Notes: generated by a model from the letters alone, not told the origin. Shown: positions 1 through 7,399, counted from the first letter of the stretch. The stretch: 45,092 bases of DNA from a bacterium (GCA_029978085.1 JAPOJV010000010.1:1-45092), one strand, 5' to 3'. Numbers and translations are program-made.

Positions 1-734
1 ACCCGGATGTCGATCGCATGGGGCTTGAGCCGCTGCGCCGATGACGAGGCCACGAGCCCCGCCCGCTCCGTGCCCCGCCGCTGCCGGCGGATCCACCGCC
101 GCGCCGCCCGCATGCTCCGCGTGAGCACGATTGGATACTGCTCGCGAAACGACTCGAGCAGCTCCCGCCCCGCCTCCGCCTCGCCGTCGAGCAACGCCTT
201 CACGAAGCGGGAGAGCGATTCGGCGCGGAAGGAACGCATCGAGGTGGCCAGGTGCAAGGCCGGCTCGAACGTGGCGGCCGCCGCACCGGCCCGCGATTCC
301 TTGAGCCGAGCGAGGGCACCGGTGGCCGCATACTCGGAGTCGGTCAGATGCGGCGAAATGAAGACGTCCCAGCTGGGGAACGCCGTGCGGACGCTCTCGA
401 GCCACGCGCCGATCCCCGCTTCGCCCGTGTTGATCTCTTGGCCGCCCCCCACGAGACAGACCACCACGGCCCAGTCGTCATGCCGGTCGAGCGCCGAAAG
501 CAACAGCTCCGACTCCGACTGCGTGAACCCCGGCCGCCCCTTCTTCCGCTTCATGAAGCTCGCGAGCTGCCGGGCATCCCACGCCCGCTGGGCCTCGTCG
601 AACACCACGACATGGTCGTCGGGCGGAGCGGGGTCGCGGAGCGTGTCGTCGCGGAAGTGGTGGACGTTTTGAATGAAGGCTTTCACCTTGTTGCGACAGA
701 CGCCGATGCGCGGGGGCCGACATGGGCGGTGAGC
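1..734 (-). pseudogene. DUF2075-family ATPase/helicase, 5'-truncated and running off the left edge
   Basis: Read leftwards, this frame is open from a TAG at 737-735 to the window edge. It matches the middle of DUF2075 (Schlafen-like P-loop ATPase/helicase) proteins: KAFIQNVHHFRD, the Walker B stretch HVVVFDEAQRAWD, then DRHDDWAVVVCLVGGGQEIN and SPHLTDSEYAA. In intact members the Walker A P-loop lies well upstream of these motifs. Here the recognisable sequence begins at about 690 and the frame is closed by TAG at 735-737. No other leftward frame between 735 and 960 supplies a P-loop. The only plausible in-frame start is a GTG at 686, which would give an ATPase with no nucleotide-binding loop. 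I therefore call a gene remnant. Its C-terminus lies outside the window. Confidence 0.8.
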
Positions 735-799
735 CTACCACCCCGGGGGGACATCCTTGGTCCGGAGCGGCCGGGGAAGAACAATTCCGTGGAACGGGC

Positions 800-827
800 T
801 TGACGCAATAATGTACTTGCGTATACT
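800..827 (+). promoter_or_regulatory. Sigma70-like promoter of the toxin-antitoxin pair
   Basis: TTGACG (800-805) and TATACT (822-827) are separated by 16 bp and each matches the bacterial consensus at five of six positions. The pentamer TACTT occurs at 814-818 and again at 824-828, one helical turn apart, which could be operator half-sites for autoregulation by the antitoxin encoded from 872. The promoter call is from sequence only; the operator idea is inference. Confidence 0.55.
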
Positions 828-871
828 TCTCGAAGCTCGGCTGAAGAACCCAGTACCCTACGGATGCAGCT

Positions 872-1171
872 ATGAACGAATCCAAGTCCTCAGCCGCCGC
901 CCGCGACGACCTCCTGGCCAAGGTGCTGGCGTTGCCTGCGGCTGACCGTGAGTTCATCGCTGAGCGAATCGACGAAACGCTCGAACAAGAGACGGGATTC
1001 TCCCAAAGCCCGTTCGCTACCCCCGAGTTGGCTCAGGCCTGGGCGGACGAGGTGGAGCGACGGATCGACATGATCGACAAAGGCCTCGTGAAGCCGCTGC
1101 CCGCTGATGTCGCCCTCCGCGAGGCACGTGAGCACCTTGAGCGCCGGAGAGCCGGACGAGCGGCGTCGTGA
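872..1171 (+). CDS. Addiction-module antitoxin (PF09720/TIGR02574-like)
   Basis: A 99-residue acidic protein with the layout of short addiction-module antitoxins. The N-terminal half contains LPAADREFIAERIDETL, like the usual LPxxERxxLxxxLxxSL helix. The C-terminal half carries W-x-D-E-V-E-R-R-I followed by a helix with Arg-rich end. It overlaps the toxin gene by four bases (GTGA at 1168-1171), the typical translational coupling of type II modules. By analogy the protein should bind and neutralise the toxin and repress its own promoter at 800-827. The family assignment rests on motif pattern and gene pairing. Confidence 0.8.
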   Translation: MNESKSSAAARDDLLAKVLALPAADREFIAERIDETLEQETGFSQSPFATPELAQAWADEVERRIDMIDKGLVKPLPADVALREAREHLERRRAGRAAS

Positions 1172-1482
1172 GTTTCGCGATTGCGCCGGCCGCTCAGTTA
1201 GAGCTCATCGAGGCGGCTGTTTGGTATGACGATATCCGCCTTGGACTCGGCACTGAGTTCCTTGATGCAATCCAGCAAGTGTTCGCGCAAGTTGCGACCG
1301 AGCTGAGGCTGTACGCCACACTTGAGTATTGGACAGCTTCCCATAGAGAGGTACGACGGTATTGCCTGCGGCGGTTCCCATATGTGATCGTGTATTGGAT
1401 CGAAGGCGACTCAGTGACGGTTGTTGCCGTGAGCCATGCCCGCCGGCGGCCGCTTTACTGGATCAACCGCATTCCGCAGTGA
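1168..1482 (+). CDS. ParE/RelE-family toxin
   Basis: A 104-residue protein with the RelE/ParE fold pattern: an N-terminal strand, an ELIEAAVWYDD helix, a long second helix ending in a Tyr-rich stretch, then REVRRYCLRRFPYVIVYWIE and VTVVAVSHARRRPLYW. RxxxxxxFPYxIxY plus xVxAxxHxRRxPxYW is the signature of the ParE subgroup (gyrase poison) rather than RelE mRNA interferases. The exact target cannot be read from sequence. It starts with GTG and overlaps the antitoxin stop. All motifs appear intact, so this is likely a functional pair, the only complete one in the accessory stretch left of the tRNA. Confidence 0.85.
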   Translation: MSFAIAPAAQLELIEAAVWYDDIRLGLGTEFLDAIQQVFAQVATELRLYATLEYWTASHREVRRYCLRRFPYVIVYWIEGDSVTVVAVSHARRRPLYWINRIPQ

Positions 1483-1641
1483 AGGCGCGTTCTGAAGCCA
1501 GTGGCGGAAAAGGGACCGCACGCAGGACGGGCAGCTGCAGCCGCCACGCCGATTGCTGCACTGCTCCCCGGAATTTCAAAGCGGCAAGCGTGTAGCCGTG
1601 AGGCGTCGCGAGCGGCGGCGGTTTTCTTGCCTTTTGAGGAA

Positions 1642-1657
1642 ATAGCCTATAGGCTAT
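1642..1657. promoter_or_regulatory. Perfect 16-bp palindrome, probable operator
   Basis: ATAGCCTATAGGCTAT reads the same on both strands and ends nine bases before the ATG at 1666. It lies between a possible -35 (TTGAGG, 1634-1639) and overlaps a possible -10 (TATAAC, 1655-1660). HigA-type antitoxins bind palindromes at their own promoter, and the gene that follows encodes a HigA-like helix-turn-helix protein, so an autoregulatory operator is the simplest reading. No Shine-Dalgarno sequence precedes the ATG, and with the proposed -10 the transcript could be leaderless or nearly so. Confidence 0.6.
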
Positions 1658-1665
1658 AACTGCTT

Positions 1666-2085
1666 ATGTGGACGGCGGCCACGACCGATGTCTTCGATGA
1701 GTGGTTCCAGACGCTGGGCGACGAGGAGCGGGCGGAGAGAAACGCGGAGCAGAGTGACGTGGCAAAGACATTCCGGGAACTTGTCGCCCGAACGGGCAAC
1801 GCCAAGACCAAGCGGATCGCCGCTAGGCGCACGCAGGAACTGCTGGCGGAGATGGTGCTGAGCGAGATCCGCGCGGCTCTCGGCAAGACGCAGACTCAGA
1901 TGGCCCGTGCTGCGGGCATGAAGCAGCCAAGCTGGGCCAAGCTCGAAGGACAGTCCGACATGCTGATCTCGACGCTGCGCAAGGTGATGAAGGCGATGGG
2001 CGGCGAGCTCGAACTGACGGTGCGATTCCCCCAGGGCCGCGTCCGCTTGAAGCAGTTCGAGCTCGAGGCCGCAGCCGCGAAATGA
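1666..2085 (+). CDS. HigB-HigA fusion remnant: toxin N-terminus joined to an XRE antitoxin
   Basis: The 139-residue product starts like a HigB/Gp49-type toxin (MWTAATTDVFDEWFQTL), then changes at about residues 18-33 into a HigA-type antitoxin. The latter includes ARRTQELLAEM, a helix-turn-helix around residues 70-100 (GKTQTQMARAAGMKQPSWAKLE) and the conserved tail STLRKVMKAMGGELELTVRFP. The toxin's catalytic body is missing. The simplest history is an in-frame deletion fusing toxin start and antitoxin in a former higBA operon, leaving a solo DNA-binding protein expressed from the toxin promoter. It could still bind the palindrome at 1642-1657, or silence related toxins elsewhere; both are inference. 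There is no internal ATG ahead of the HigA part that would restore a normal antitoxin start. Confidence 0.75.
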   Translation: MWTAATTDVFDEWFQTLGDEERAERNAEQSDVAKTFRELVARTGNAKTKRIAARRTQELLAEMVLSEIRAALGKTQTQMARAAGMKQPSWAKLEGQSDMLISTLRKVMKAMGGELELTVRFPQGRVRLKQFELEAAAAK

Positions 2086-2171
2086 CCATGATACCCATCG
2101 AATCAATCAAGCCGATGAACGATGCCGAGATCGAGGCTGCCGTGCGGGTCGAGGCAAGGTGTATCAAGTAG
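2082..2171 (+). CDS. Possible 29-residue small ORF
   Basis: An ATG overlaps the stop of the preceding gene (ATGA at 2082-2085) and opens a 29-codon frame ending with TAG at 2169-2171. The peptide begins MTMIPIESIKPMNDAEIEA. The overlap is typical of translationally coupled genes, but I recognise no family. It may equally be the start of an antitoxin-linked gene whose remainder was deleted. Kept as a weak candidate only. Confidence 0.2.
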   Translation: MTMIPIESIKPMNDAEIEAAVRVEARCIK

Positions 2172-2174
2172 TGG

Positions 2175-2357
2175 ATGGATAGCGAGGCCCGATCGATGCC
2201 ACTGACCACGCTGGCCGAAATCATTCAAGCGTCGCGGGCGCTGAGCCCCGCTGAACGACTGCAGCTTCTCGATGCGATGTGGGATGCTGAACATCCAGAT
2301 GCTTGGCCCGTCCTGAGCCCAGGCTTGAAGCGGCGGCTCAGATCCGCGGGCGGTTGA
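2175..2357 (+). pseudogene. Addiction-module antitoxin fragment
   Basis: After the internal Met at 2196 the 60-residue frame reads TTLAEIIQASRALSPAERLQLLDAMWD, which matches the N-terminal helix of PF09720/TIGR02574 antitoxins. The second half of the family, with its W-x-x-E-I-x-x-R helix, is absent; after about residue 45 the frame runs into unrelated sequence and stops. No toxin gene follows. The end of the frame overlaps the tail of a probable reverse-strand gene fragment (2338-2481), consistent with a deletion joint near 2330. A short functional protein cannot be excluded. Confidence 0.5.
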
Positions 2358-2481
2358 TCATCCGCAGGCCCGCGATCAGGACGATAGCGCCGACCGTAGC
2401 CGACACGAGGCTGCCGATGAGGCCCGTCGCGGCAAACCATGACGGACCGGCGGGCTCCCCGGGGCTACACTCATCGTTCAT
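2338..2481 (-). pseudogene. Probable GlsB/YeaQ/YmgE C-terminal fragment
   Basis: The reverse strand encodes TGLIGSLVSATVGAIVLIAG followed by LRMINRPRI and a TGA. This resembles the last transmembrane segment of transglycosylase-associated (GlsB/YeaQ/YmgE) membrane proteins, whose C-termini read roughly GLIGSxxxATIGAVxLLxxxRLI. The frame begins with an ATG at 2481 that overlaps the opposing start at 2480, but the first two transmembrane segments of the family are missing. I read it as a gene tail left after a rearrangement. The match is short and therefore tentative. Confidence 0.35.
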
Positions 2482-2854
2482 GGAGACTTTCCGCCTACTC
2501 CTTTTCACGACGCTCTGGACGGTGATCTGGGCGGCGCCGCTGCCGAAGCTCTCCCGCCGCGTGGAGCTCGTGGCCGGGCTGATCCCGTTTGCCGCCTTCG
2601 GGCTGCGGGTATTCGGGGCCTGCTTCATCGGCGTGCCCGCCGACGATCCCGTGCGGATGGTGGTGGCGCCGTTCGTCGACTGGATCAACGGTGCCTCGGG
2701 CCCAGTGCCGTTTCAGTGGGTGCTTGACGTCACCGTGGCGATCGGGCTCGTGTGGTTTGCGTCGATCGCCAACATCTCACGCCGCTGGCGGCTGGCCACG
2801 ATCTGGGTCATGCCCGCCGTCGCCCTCGCAAGCCTCGCCCTCCGGCGGTCGTAG
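2480..2854 (+). CDS. Small integral membrane protein of unknown function
   Basis: A 124-residue protein with a strongly hydrophobic N-terminus (METFRLLLFTTLWTVIWAAP), a second segment at about 31-50, and further segments near 80-97 and 105-120. This suggests three to four membrane passes. The ATG at 2480 is chosen because codons upstream in the same frame read through the reverse-strand fragment and show no membrane or domain character. I recognise no family. It lies 115 bp from the tRNA-Arg gene and has no obvious operon partner. Confidence 0.5.
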   Translation: METFRLLLFTTLWTVIWAAPLPKLSRRVELVAGLIPFAAFGLRVFGACFIGVPADDPVRMVVAPFVDWINGASGPVPFQWVLDVTVAIGLVWFASIANISRRWRLATIWVMPAVALASLALRRS

Positions 2855-2969
2855 AGCGAGTGAGCCGTCACCGGATCGACGCCGAAGAAGTCGGCCGCGC
2901 AGGCATCGGGAATCCGAACACGAGTCCGATCGCCGGCGTGCAGGCACTCGTGAGTTTCTGACCGGAATG

Positions 2970-3043
2970 TACCCCCGACAGGGATCGAACCTGTGACCTG
3001 AGCTTTAGGAAAGCTCCGCTCTATCCAACTGAGCTACGGGGGC
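2970..3043 (-). tRNA. tRNA-Arg (anticodon CCT)
   Basis: Read on the reverse strand, the cloverleaf has acceptor GCCCCCG paired with CGGGGGT (final G-T wobble), D-arm GCTC/GAGC, anticodon stem GAGCT/AGCTC enclosing loop TTCCTAA, and T-arm ACAGG-TTCGATC-CCTGT. The anticodon CCT reads the AGG arginine codon. The discriminator base is A and CCA is not encoded. Sequence to the left of its 3' end is the fragmentary accessory region, consistent with tRNA 3' ends serving as integration points, though no integrase or repeated tRNA end is visible here. Confidence 0.95.
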
Positions 3044-3180
3044 GAGAAACGGGCGAGATCAGCGGTCGAAAACGCTCCGATCGATGAATCTTACGGGGGG
3101 CGGTCGGCCGTCACAAGAATGGCCGCGGTGGCGGATAGACTGAAGCACTCTCATCCCCAGCCCGCTTCCGGATCCGCCGC

Positions 3181-4368
3181 ATGCCGTTGCTCTCTGCCGG
3201 CACGATGCCCTGGCCCACGCTCATCCCGCTCGCCATCGTCGCGGCTGCGGCCGTCGTCTGGCTGCTCGTCGTGCGACGGGCCTATCGCCGCCGGCTGCAC
3301 GACCAGCTTTCGCTCCTGCAGAGCCTCGTCGATCACTCGTCGGCCGTGATCTACCTCAAGGACCTGCAGAGCCGCTACCTGCTCGTCAACAAGCGGCACA
3401 TGGATCTGTGGCCGAAGATGCGCGACTTCAGGCCGGGCACCACACCCTATGACTGGTTTCCCGCGGAGACGGCCAAGGCGTTTATCGAGTCGGACGCGCA
3501 GGTGGCGCGAACAGGCCGCGAGTTCACGTTCACCGAGAACATCGTGCACGACGGCGAGCCGCGGACGTATGTGTCGGTGAAGTTTCCGGTGACCGACGAG
3601 AAGGGCGTCGTCATCGCCGTCGGTGGCGTTTCCACCGACGTGACGGAACTCGAGCAGACGCGGTCGCAACTCGCCCAGAAGGAGCAGGTGCTCCGCCGCC
3701 TCATCGAGGTGCAGGAGCAGGAGAAGCAGCTGCTCTGCCACGAGTTTCACGACGGCCTGATCCAGTATGCCGTCGGCGCGATCATGCTCCTCGAGACCAT
3801 GGCGGAAGACGACCGCACCCTCTCGCCGCAGGCCCGCGACACCGTGACTTCGGCCGTGGCCTGCCTCCGCCGCGGTGTCGAGGATGGCCGCCGCGTGATC
3901 CGGGGCATCCGACCTGCCGCGCTCGACGACCTGGGCCTCAAGGCCGCCATCGAGGATCTCTGCGCGCAGATGCGCGAGGCTGGCTTCACCGTCACCGCCC
4001 ACCTCGCTGCGGACATCGACACGATTCCACCCGCCCTGCAGACGACCGCCTATCGCATCGTGCAGGAGTCGCTGAGCAACGCCCGGAAGTACAGCGGCAG
4101 CAGCAACGTGGAGGTGGGCGTGCGGCGAACGGCCGACACCGTCGAACTGCACGTAGCCGATCATGGCTGCGGCTTCGATCCGCATGCCGCCGGCCGCCAG
4201 GGATTCGGACTGGTCGGCATGAACGAACGCGTGCGGCTCGCAGGAGGCGAGTGCCGGATCGAGAGCGCACCGGGCGCGGGTGCGCGGATCGACGTGCGGT
4301 TGCCGTTGTCCGATCGCGGCGGTGACGCGGCAATGATCCCCGGGGCTTCCGCGCCAGGGGATTTATGA
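3181..4368 (+). CDS. PAS-domain sensor histidine kinase, NarL/HisKA_3 type
   Basis: A 395-residue kinase. One transmembrane helix (about 12-32) leads into a PAS sensor domain (about 45-155: VIYLKDLQSRYLLVN and VGGVSTDVTELE). A short coiled stretch precedes the HisKA_3 dimerisation/phosphoacceptor motif LCHEFHDGLIQ, whose His190 is the likely phosphorylation site. The ATPase domain follows, with N-box ESLSNARKYS, G1 DHGCGFDP and G2 GFGLVGMNERV. Kinases of this type normally phosphorylate a LuxR/NarL response regulator, but none is adjacent, so it is an orphan here. A second in-frame ATG at 3205 is an equally possible start. It converges on the DUF4254 gene with a six-base overlap. Confidence 0.9.
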   Translation: MPLLSAGTMPWPTLIPLAIVAAAAVVWLLVVRRAYRRRLHDQLSLLQSLVDHSSAVIYLKDLQSRYLLVNKRHMDLWPKMRDFRPGTTPYDWFPAETAKAFIESDAQVARTGREFTFTENIVHDGEPRTYVSVKFPVTDEKGVVIAVGGVSTDVTELEQTRSQLAQKEQVLRRLIEVQEQEKQLLCHEFHDGLIQYAVGAIMLLETMAEDDRTLSPQARDTVTSAVACLRRGVEDGRRVIRGIRPAALDDLGLKAAIEDLCAQMREAGFTVTAHLAADIDTIPPALQTTAYRIVQESLSNARKYSGSSNVEVGVRRTADTVELHVADHGCGFDPHAAGRQGFGLVGMNERVRLAGGECRIESAPGAGARIDVRLPLSDRGGDAAMIPGASAPGDL

Positions 4369-4989
4369 CTGCCGGGCCTTGTAGAGATACGGGTTCATCG
4401 CCGGGTCGTTGTACATCTTCATCTGGCGAAACACCCGCAGCGGCCGCTGGCCCGCGAAGATCTCCGTGAGCAGCCGATCGGCCGCCTCCACGAGATGATC
4501 CCGCTGCAGATCGAGGATCACGAGCCGGCCGGCCGCCTTCTCGCGATGCTCCGGCGTGGCGTCGGCCCGCTCAGCCTGCTCCCGCATGTGGTAGCGGCGC
4601 AATTCTAGGATCGAGAGCCGGTCGACGGCGGCGCCGGGCGTCTCCGTGGCAGAGGCCGCGCCGGCCGGAGCGGCGATGCCGCGGGCGGCCAATTCAGCCA
4701 CGAGCCAGTCGTCGACCTTCTCGATCGCGTCGTTGCGGGCCTGGTTGTAGCGGTCGATCGCCCGCTTCACCTCCGCGATTCGGGCATCGGTGACGTCGGG
4801 AGAACGCGCGATGTCTTCCTCGTGCCAGAGGAGGAAGTTGAACCGGTGCAGGTCGCAGATCCGACCCCGCAGCTCCACTTCGGTGTGCGCCGGCTCCACC
4901 TCGTGCCACCGCGCCACCAGCGTCTCGAGCAGGGCGTCGATCTCGCCCAGTGCGGCCGGGGGCAGGTGACGATCCGAGGCAGATGACAT
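4363..4989 (-). CDS. DUF4254 protein
   Basis: A 208-residue, largely helical protein matching DUF4254: LHRFNFLLWHEEDIARSP near residues 48-65, ARNDAIEKVDDWL around 85-97, DRLSILELRRYHM near 124, and a C-terminal RPLRVFRQMKMYNDPAMNP. The ATG at 4989 is used because the family similarity starts just after it; sequence upstream in frame belongs to the ketosynthase gene read in another phase. The family's biochemical role is unknown to me. It is the last gene of a leftward set (ACP, ketosynthase-like protein, ketosynthase, this gene) separated by 34 bp from the ketosynthase, which suggests a link to acyl-chain metabolism or its export. Confidence 0.8.
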   Translation of the reverse strand: MSSASDRHLPPAALGEIDALLETLVARWHEVEPAHTEVELRGRICDLHRFNFLLWHEEDIARSPDVTDARIAEVKRAIDRYNQARNDAIEKVDDWLVAELAARGIAAPAGAASATETPGAAVDRLSILELRRYHMREQAERADATPEHREKAAGRLVILDLQRDHLVEAADRLLTEIFAGQRPLRVFRQMKMYNDPAMNPYLYKARQS

Positions 4990-5023
4990 GCAGGAGACTC
5001 CCTGAAGGACGGAACGAAATCGA

Positions 5024-6262
5024 TCAGGCGGCCTGCCGCAGCACGAGGCACAGGTTCGACCCGCCGAAGCCGAACGAGTTGCTGGCCGCCACCCGCACCC
5101 GCCGGGCCCGGGCCACGTGGGGCACGTGATCGAGCGGGCACTGCGGATCGATGCTGTCGAGATTGAGCGTGGGGGGCACGGCCTGCCGCTCGAGAGCCGC
5201 CAGACAGGCGACCGCCTCGAACGCCGCGGCACCGCTGACGAGATGCCCCGACATGCTCTTCGTCGAACTCACCGGCACGCCGTCGGTGGCCGCACCGAGC
5301 GCCATGCGGATCGCGCCTGCCTCGGCAACGTCGCCCACCGGCGTGCCGGCGGCATGGGCGTTGACGTAGTCGACCTCGTCGGGCGTCACGCCGGCATCAG
5401 TGAGCGCCCGCGTGATCGCTGCGGCCGCGTGGACGGGATCGGTGCTCGGGATCACCATGTGGGCCGCGTCGCTCGACATGCCGATGCCGGCCAGCTCGGC
5501 CCGGGGCTGCGCGCCCCTGGCCCGGGCGGCACTGGCTCGCTCCAAAACGAAGAAGCCGCCCCCTTCGCCCATCACGAAGCCGTCGCGGTCGCGGTCGAAC
5601 GGCCGCGACGCCCGCGCCGGATCGTCGCTGCGGCGGGAGAGCGCCCGCAGGGTGTAGAAGGCGGCGATGCCCACCGGGCTGATCACGTCGCAGCCTCCGG
5701 CGATGCAGGCATCCACCCAGCCGGTGTCGAGCCATGTGCGGGCGAGCGCGAGCGCGTAGCCGCTCGAGGCGCAGGCCGCGGCCACCGTCACGGCCGGACC
5801 ACGGAGTCCGAGCCGGTCAGCCATCCGGTGCACGAGCGAGCGGTCGCGCCGCGGCTCGAACACCTGCGTGCCCCCGTCGAGAAAATCGAGTTCCCACGTC
5901 TTGAGCACCTCGGCGCCGAGACCGAGCACGAGGCCGATCCGCATGCCATCGCCGCGCGGCAGCCGGGCATCGGCCAGCGCGTGCGCCGCCGGTGAGAGGC
6001 ACATCTGCTCCAGCCGGCCGAGCGACCGAAATGCCTGACTCTCGAGGCCGCAGACGGCTACCGGCGGCGCGGGGATCTCCGCGACGGGCGCCGCGAACTG
6101 CTTCGCCTCGCGGCCGAACTCACCGGGATCGATCGCCCGCACGCCCGACACACCCGCGAGCAGGGCGTCGGCGATACCAGAGACCGTGGAGCCGAGCGGC
6201 GATACGGCACCCACGCCCGTGATCACCACGGCCTCGCGGTCGGCATGAGGCTGGGTCGTCAT
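5024..6262 (-). CDS. Beta-ketoacyl-ACP synthase, FabF-like
   Basis: A 412-residue condensing enzyme with the Cys-His-His triad of KAS I/II enzymes: Cys164 in VAAACASSGYA, His303 in YVNAHAAGTPVGD and His340 in KSMSGHLVSGAA. The C-terminal NSFGFGGSN loop is also present. The usual HGTxT motif is HAAGT here, a departure from housekeeping FabF. Length is normal. It starts at ATG 6262, overlapping the stop of the upstream ketosynthase-like gene by four bases (ATGA), so the two are probably co-translated as a KS/KS-like pair. With the dedicated carrier protein upstream this points to a specialised fatty-acid or polyketide-like product rather than bulk lipid synthesis; the product is not predictable from these genes. 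Confidence 0.88.
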   Translation of the reverse strand: MTTQPHADREAVVITGVGAVSPLGSTVSGIADALLAGVSGVRAIDPGEFGREAKQFAAPVAEIPAPPVAVCGLESQAFRSLGRLEQMCLSPAAHALADARLPRGDGMRIGLVLGLGAEVLKTWELDFLDGGTQVFEPRRDRSLVHRMADRLGLRGPAVTVAAACASSGYALALARTWLDTGWVDACIAGGCDVISPVGIAAFYTLRALSRRSDDPARASRPFDRDRDGFVMGEGGGFFVLERASAARARGAQPRAELAGIGMSSDAAHMVIPSTDPVHAAAAITRALTDAGVTPDEVDYVNAHAAGTPVGDVAEAGAIRMALGAATDGVPVSSTKSMSGHLVSGAAAFEAVACLAALERQAVPPTLNLDSIDPQCPLDHVPHVARARRVRVAASNSFGFGGSNLCLVLRQAA

Positions 6263-7113
6263 GCTGCCTCCCGCCGGATCGTGGCCTGCATTGCATGGAC
6301 GGCTTGCCGCGTGAGCCGGATCTCGGCCGGCCAGGGACACTCGACGGTCCACGACGTGAGCACGCCGCCCGTGGCGCACATCGCCACCGCCCGGGCGAAG
6401 TCGCCGAGGGGATCATGCGTTTCGCCGGTCCGTGGCCGCAGCACCGGCCCATCGGGAAGATGCACGGCCAGACTGAGCGCCGCCGTGGCAGCGGGCTCGA
6501 GACACAACGCCAGCGCGCGACACGCCGGATCACCGAGCACAGCACCGTTCGCATCGAGCGTCGGCTCGTCGACCCAGTCGCTCACGACGAGCCAGACGCC
6601 GGCGGCGTCGGCACCGCCCCCCGGCTGCAGGAAGGAGACCGCGGCGAACAGGCCCTCGGCGACCGCGTCGGGTCCGCCACCGATGCCCACGTTGGGGCCG
6701 TGCATACCGAGCGCCACGCTCACGGCGCCGGCGATCGAATGCAGCGAGCACTGCGGCACGATGTGGGGCGACACACTCACGGCCCCCTGCGTTCGCAGTT
6801 TCGCCAGCGACGCGGCCGTCGCGAGCCGGCCGGCCTGGCAGCTCGCCGCCACCACGCCGTGCCCGGAGCAGTCGCGCCGGTCGGCCGGCAGCGCCGCGAT
6901 CGCAGCGAGCATCGCCTGCACCGCCACGACCGTTTGCTCGTCACAATGCCGGAGGAATCGTGACGGGAGGGCGGGACTGCCCTCCGGGCCGGGCTGATCC
7001 CGCAACGGGCCGAGCTGCGAGAGCCGCGCCTCCACGAAGGCATGCGCCGCGATCCCGCAGGCGACGGGGGCACGGGCTGGCGTCGAGGGGCGAAATGGCA
7101 TCGCGGCACGCAT
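6259..7113 (-). CDS. Ketosynthase-like protein without active-site cysteine (chain-length-factor-like)
   Basis: A 284-residue protein resembling the N-terminal half of a ketosynthase. The conserved core VSPHIVPQCSLHSIAG is followed by VALGMHGPNVGIGGGPDAVA. Aligned by eye with its neighbour (GPAVTVAAACASS), the nucleophilic Cys is replaced by Pro within GIGGGPD. The two catalytic histidine motifs are not found, and the chain is about 130 residues shorter than a normal KS. This is the pattern of a non-catalytic partner similar to chain-length factors of type II polyketide systems. It lies 22 bp after the ACP gene and overlaps the KS gene by four bases. An ATG at 7101 is an alternative start. 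Confidence 0.72.
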   Translation of the reverse strand: MRAAMPFRPSTPARAPVACGIAAHAFVEARLSQLGPLRDQPGPEGSPALPSRFLRHCDEQTVVAVQAMLAAIAALPADRRDCSGHGVVAASCQAGRLATAASLAKLRTQGAVSVSPHIVPQCSLHSIAGAVSVALGMHGPNVGIGGGPDAVAEGLFAAVSFLQPGGGADAAGVWLVVSDWVDEPTLDANGAVLGDPACRALALCLEPAATAALSLAVHLPDGPVLRPRTGETHDPLGDFARAVAMCATGGVLTSWTVECPWPAEIRLTRQAVHAMQATIRREAA

Positions 7114-7135
7114 CGATCCGAGGTCGCACGGCCGC

Positions 7136-7399
7136 TCAGGCCGCCTGCTTGCCCTTGGCGGCGATCTTCTTCTCGAGCACGTCGAGCAGGTTGCCGACGG
7201 TCTTGATGTTTTCGAGCAGCTCCGTCTCGATCTGAATGCCGAACCGGCTCTCGATGTGGAGCACGAGGCCCGCCATGTCGAGGGAGTCGAGGTTGAGGCC
7301 CTGCCGCAGCGAGGTGTTGTCCTCGAGGCCCGGATACGACTCGCCGGTCTCCTTCTCGAGGAGTTCGAGGACGATGGCGGAAAGCTCCGAGCGATTCAT
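7136..7399 (-). CDS. Acyl carrier protein
   Basis: An 87-residue acidic protein with the ACP signature LNLDSLDMAGLVLHIE. Ser39 in DSL is the expected 4'-phosphopantetheine attachment site. Helix I (ELSAIVLELLEKETG) and helix III (FGIQIETELLENIKTVGNLL) are recognisable. The Lys-rich tail after residue 77 is unusual for housekeeping AcpP. It is the first gene of the leftward ACP/KS-like/KS/DUF4254 set, which suggests it serves those condensing enzymes rather than general fatty-acid synthesis. The start at 7399 is set by homology; the longer frame upstream is shared with the opposing VanZ promoter region. Confidence 0.88.
   Translation of the reverse strand: MNRSELSAIVLELLEKETGESYPGLEDNTSLRQGLNLDSLDMAGLVLHIESRFGIQIETELLENIKTVGNLLDVLEKKIAAKGKQAA

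Noticed and set aside
2855-2969. Possible reverse-strand coding fragment (HECLHAGDRTRVRIPDACAA)
   Set aside because: Reads plausibly for ~40 codons but has no start, no recognised family and lies between two supported features; too weak to list.
2589-2996. Frame ending in MYPRQGSNL
   Set aside because: A well-known artefact produced by translating the complement of a tRNA 3' end.
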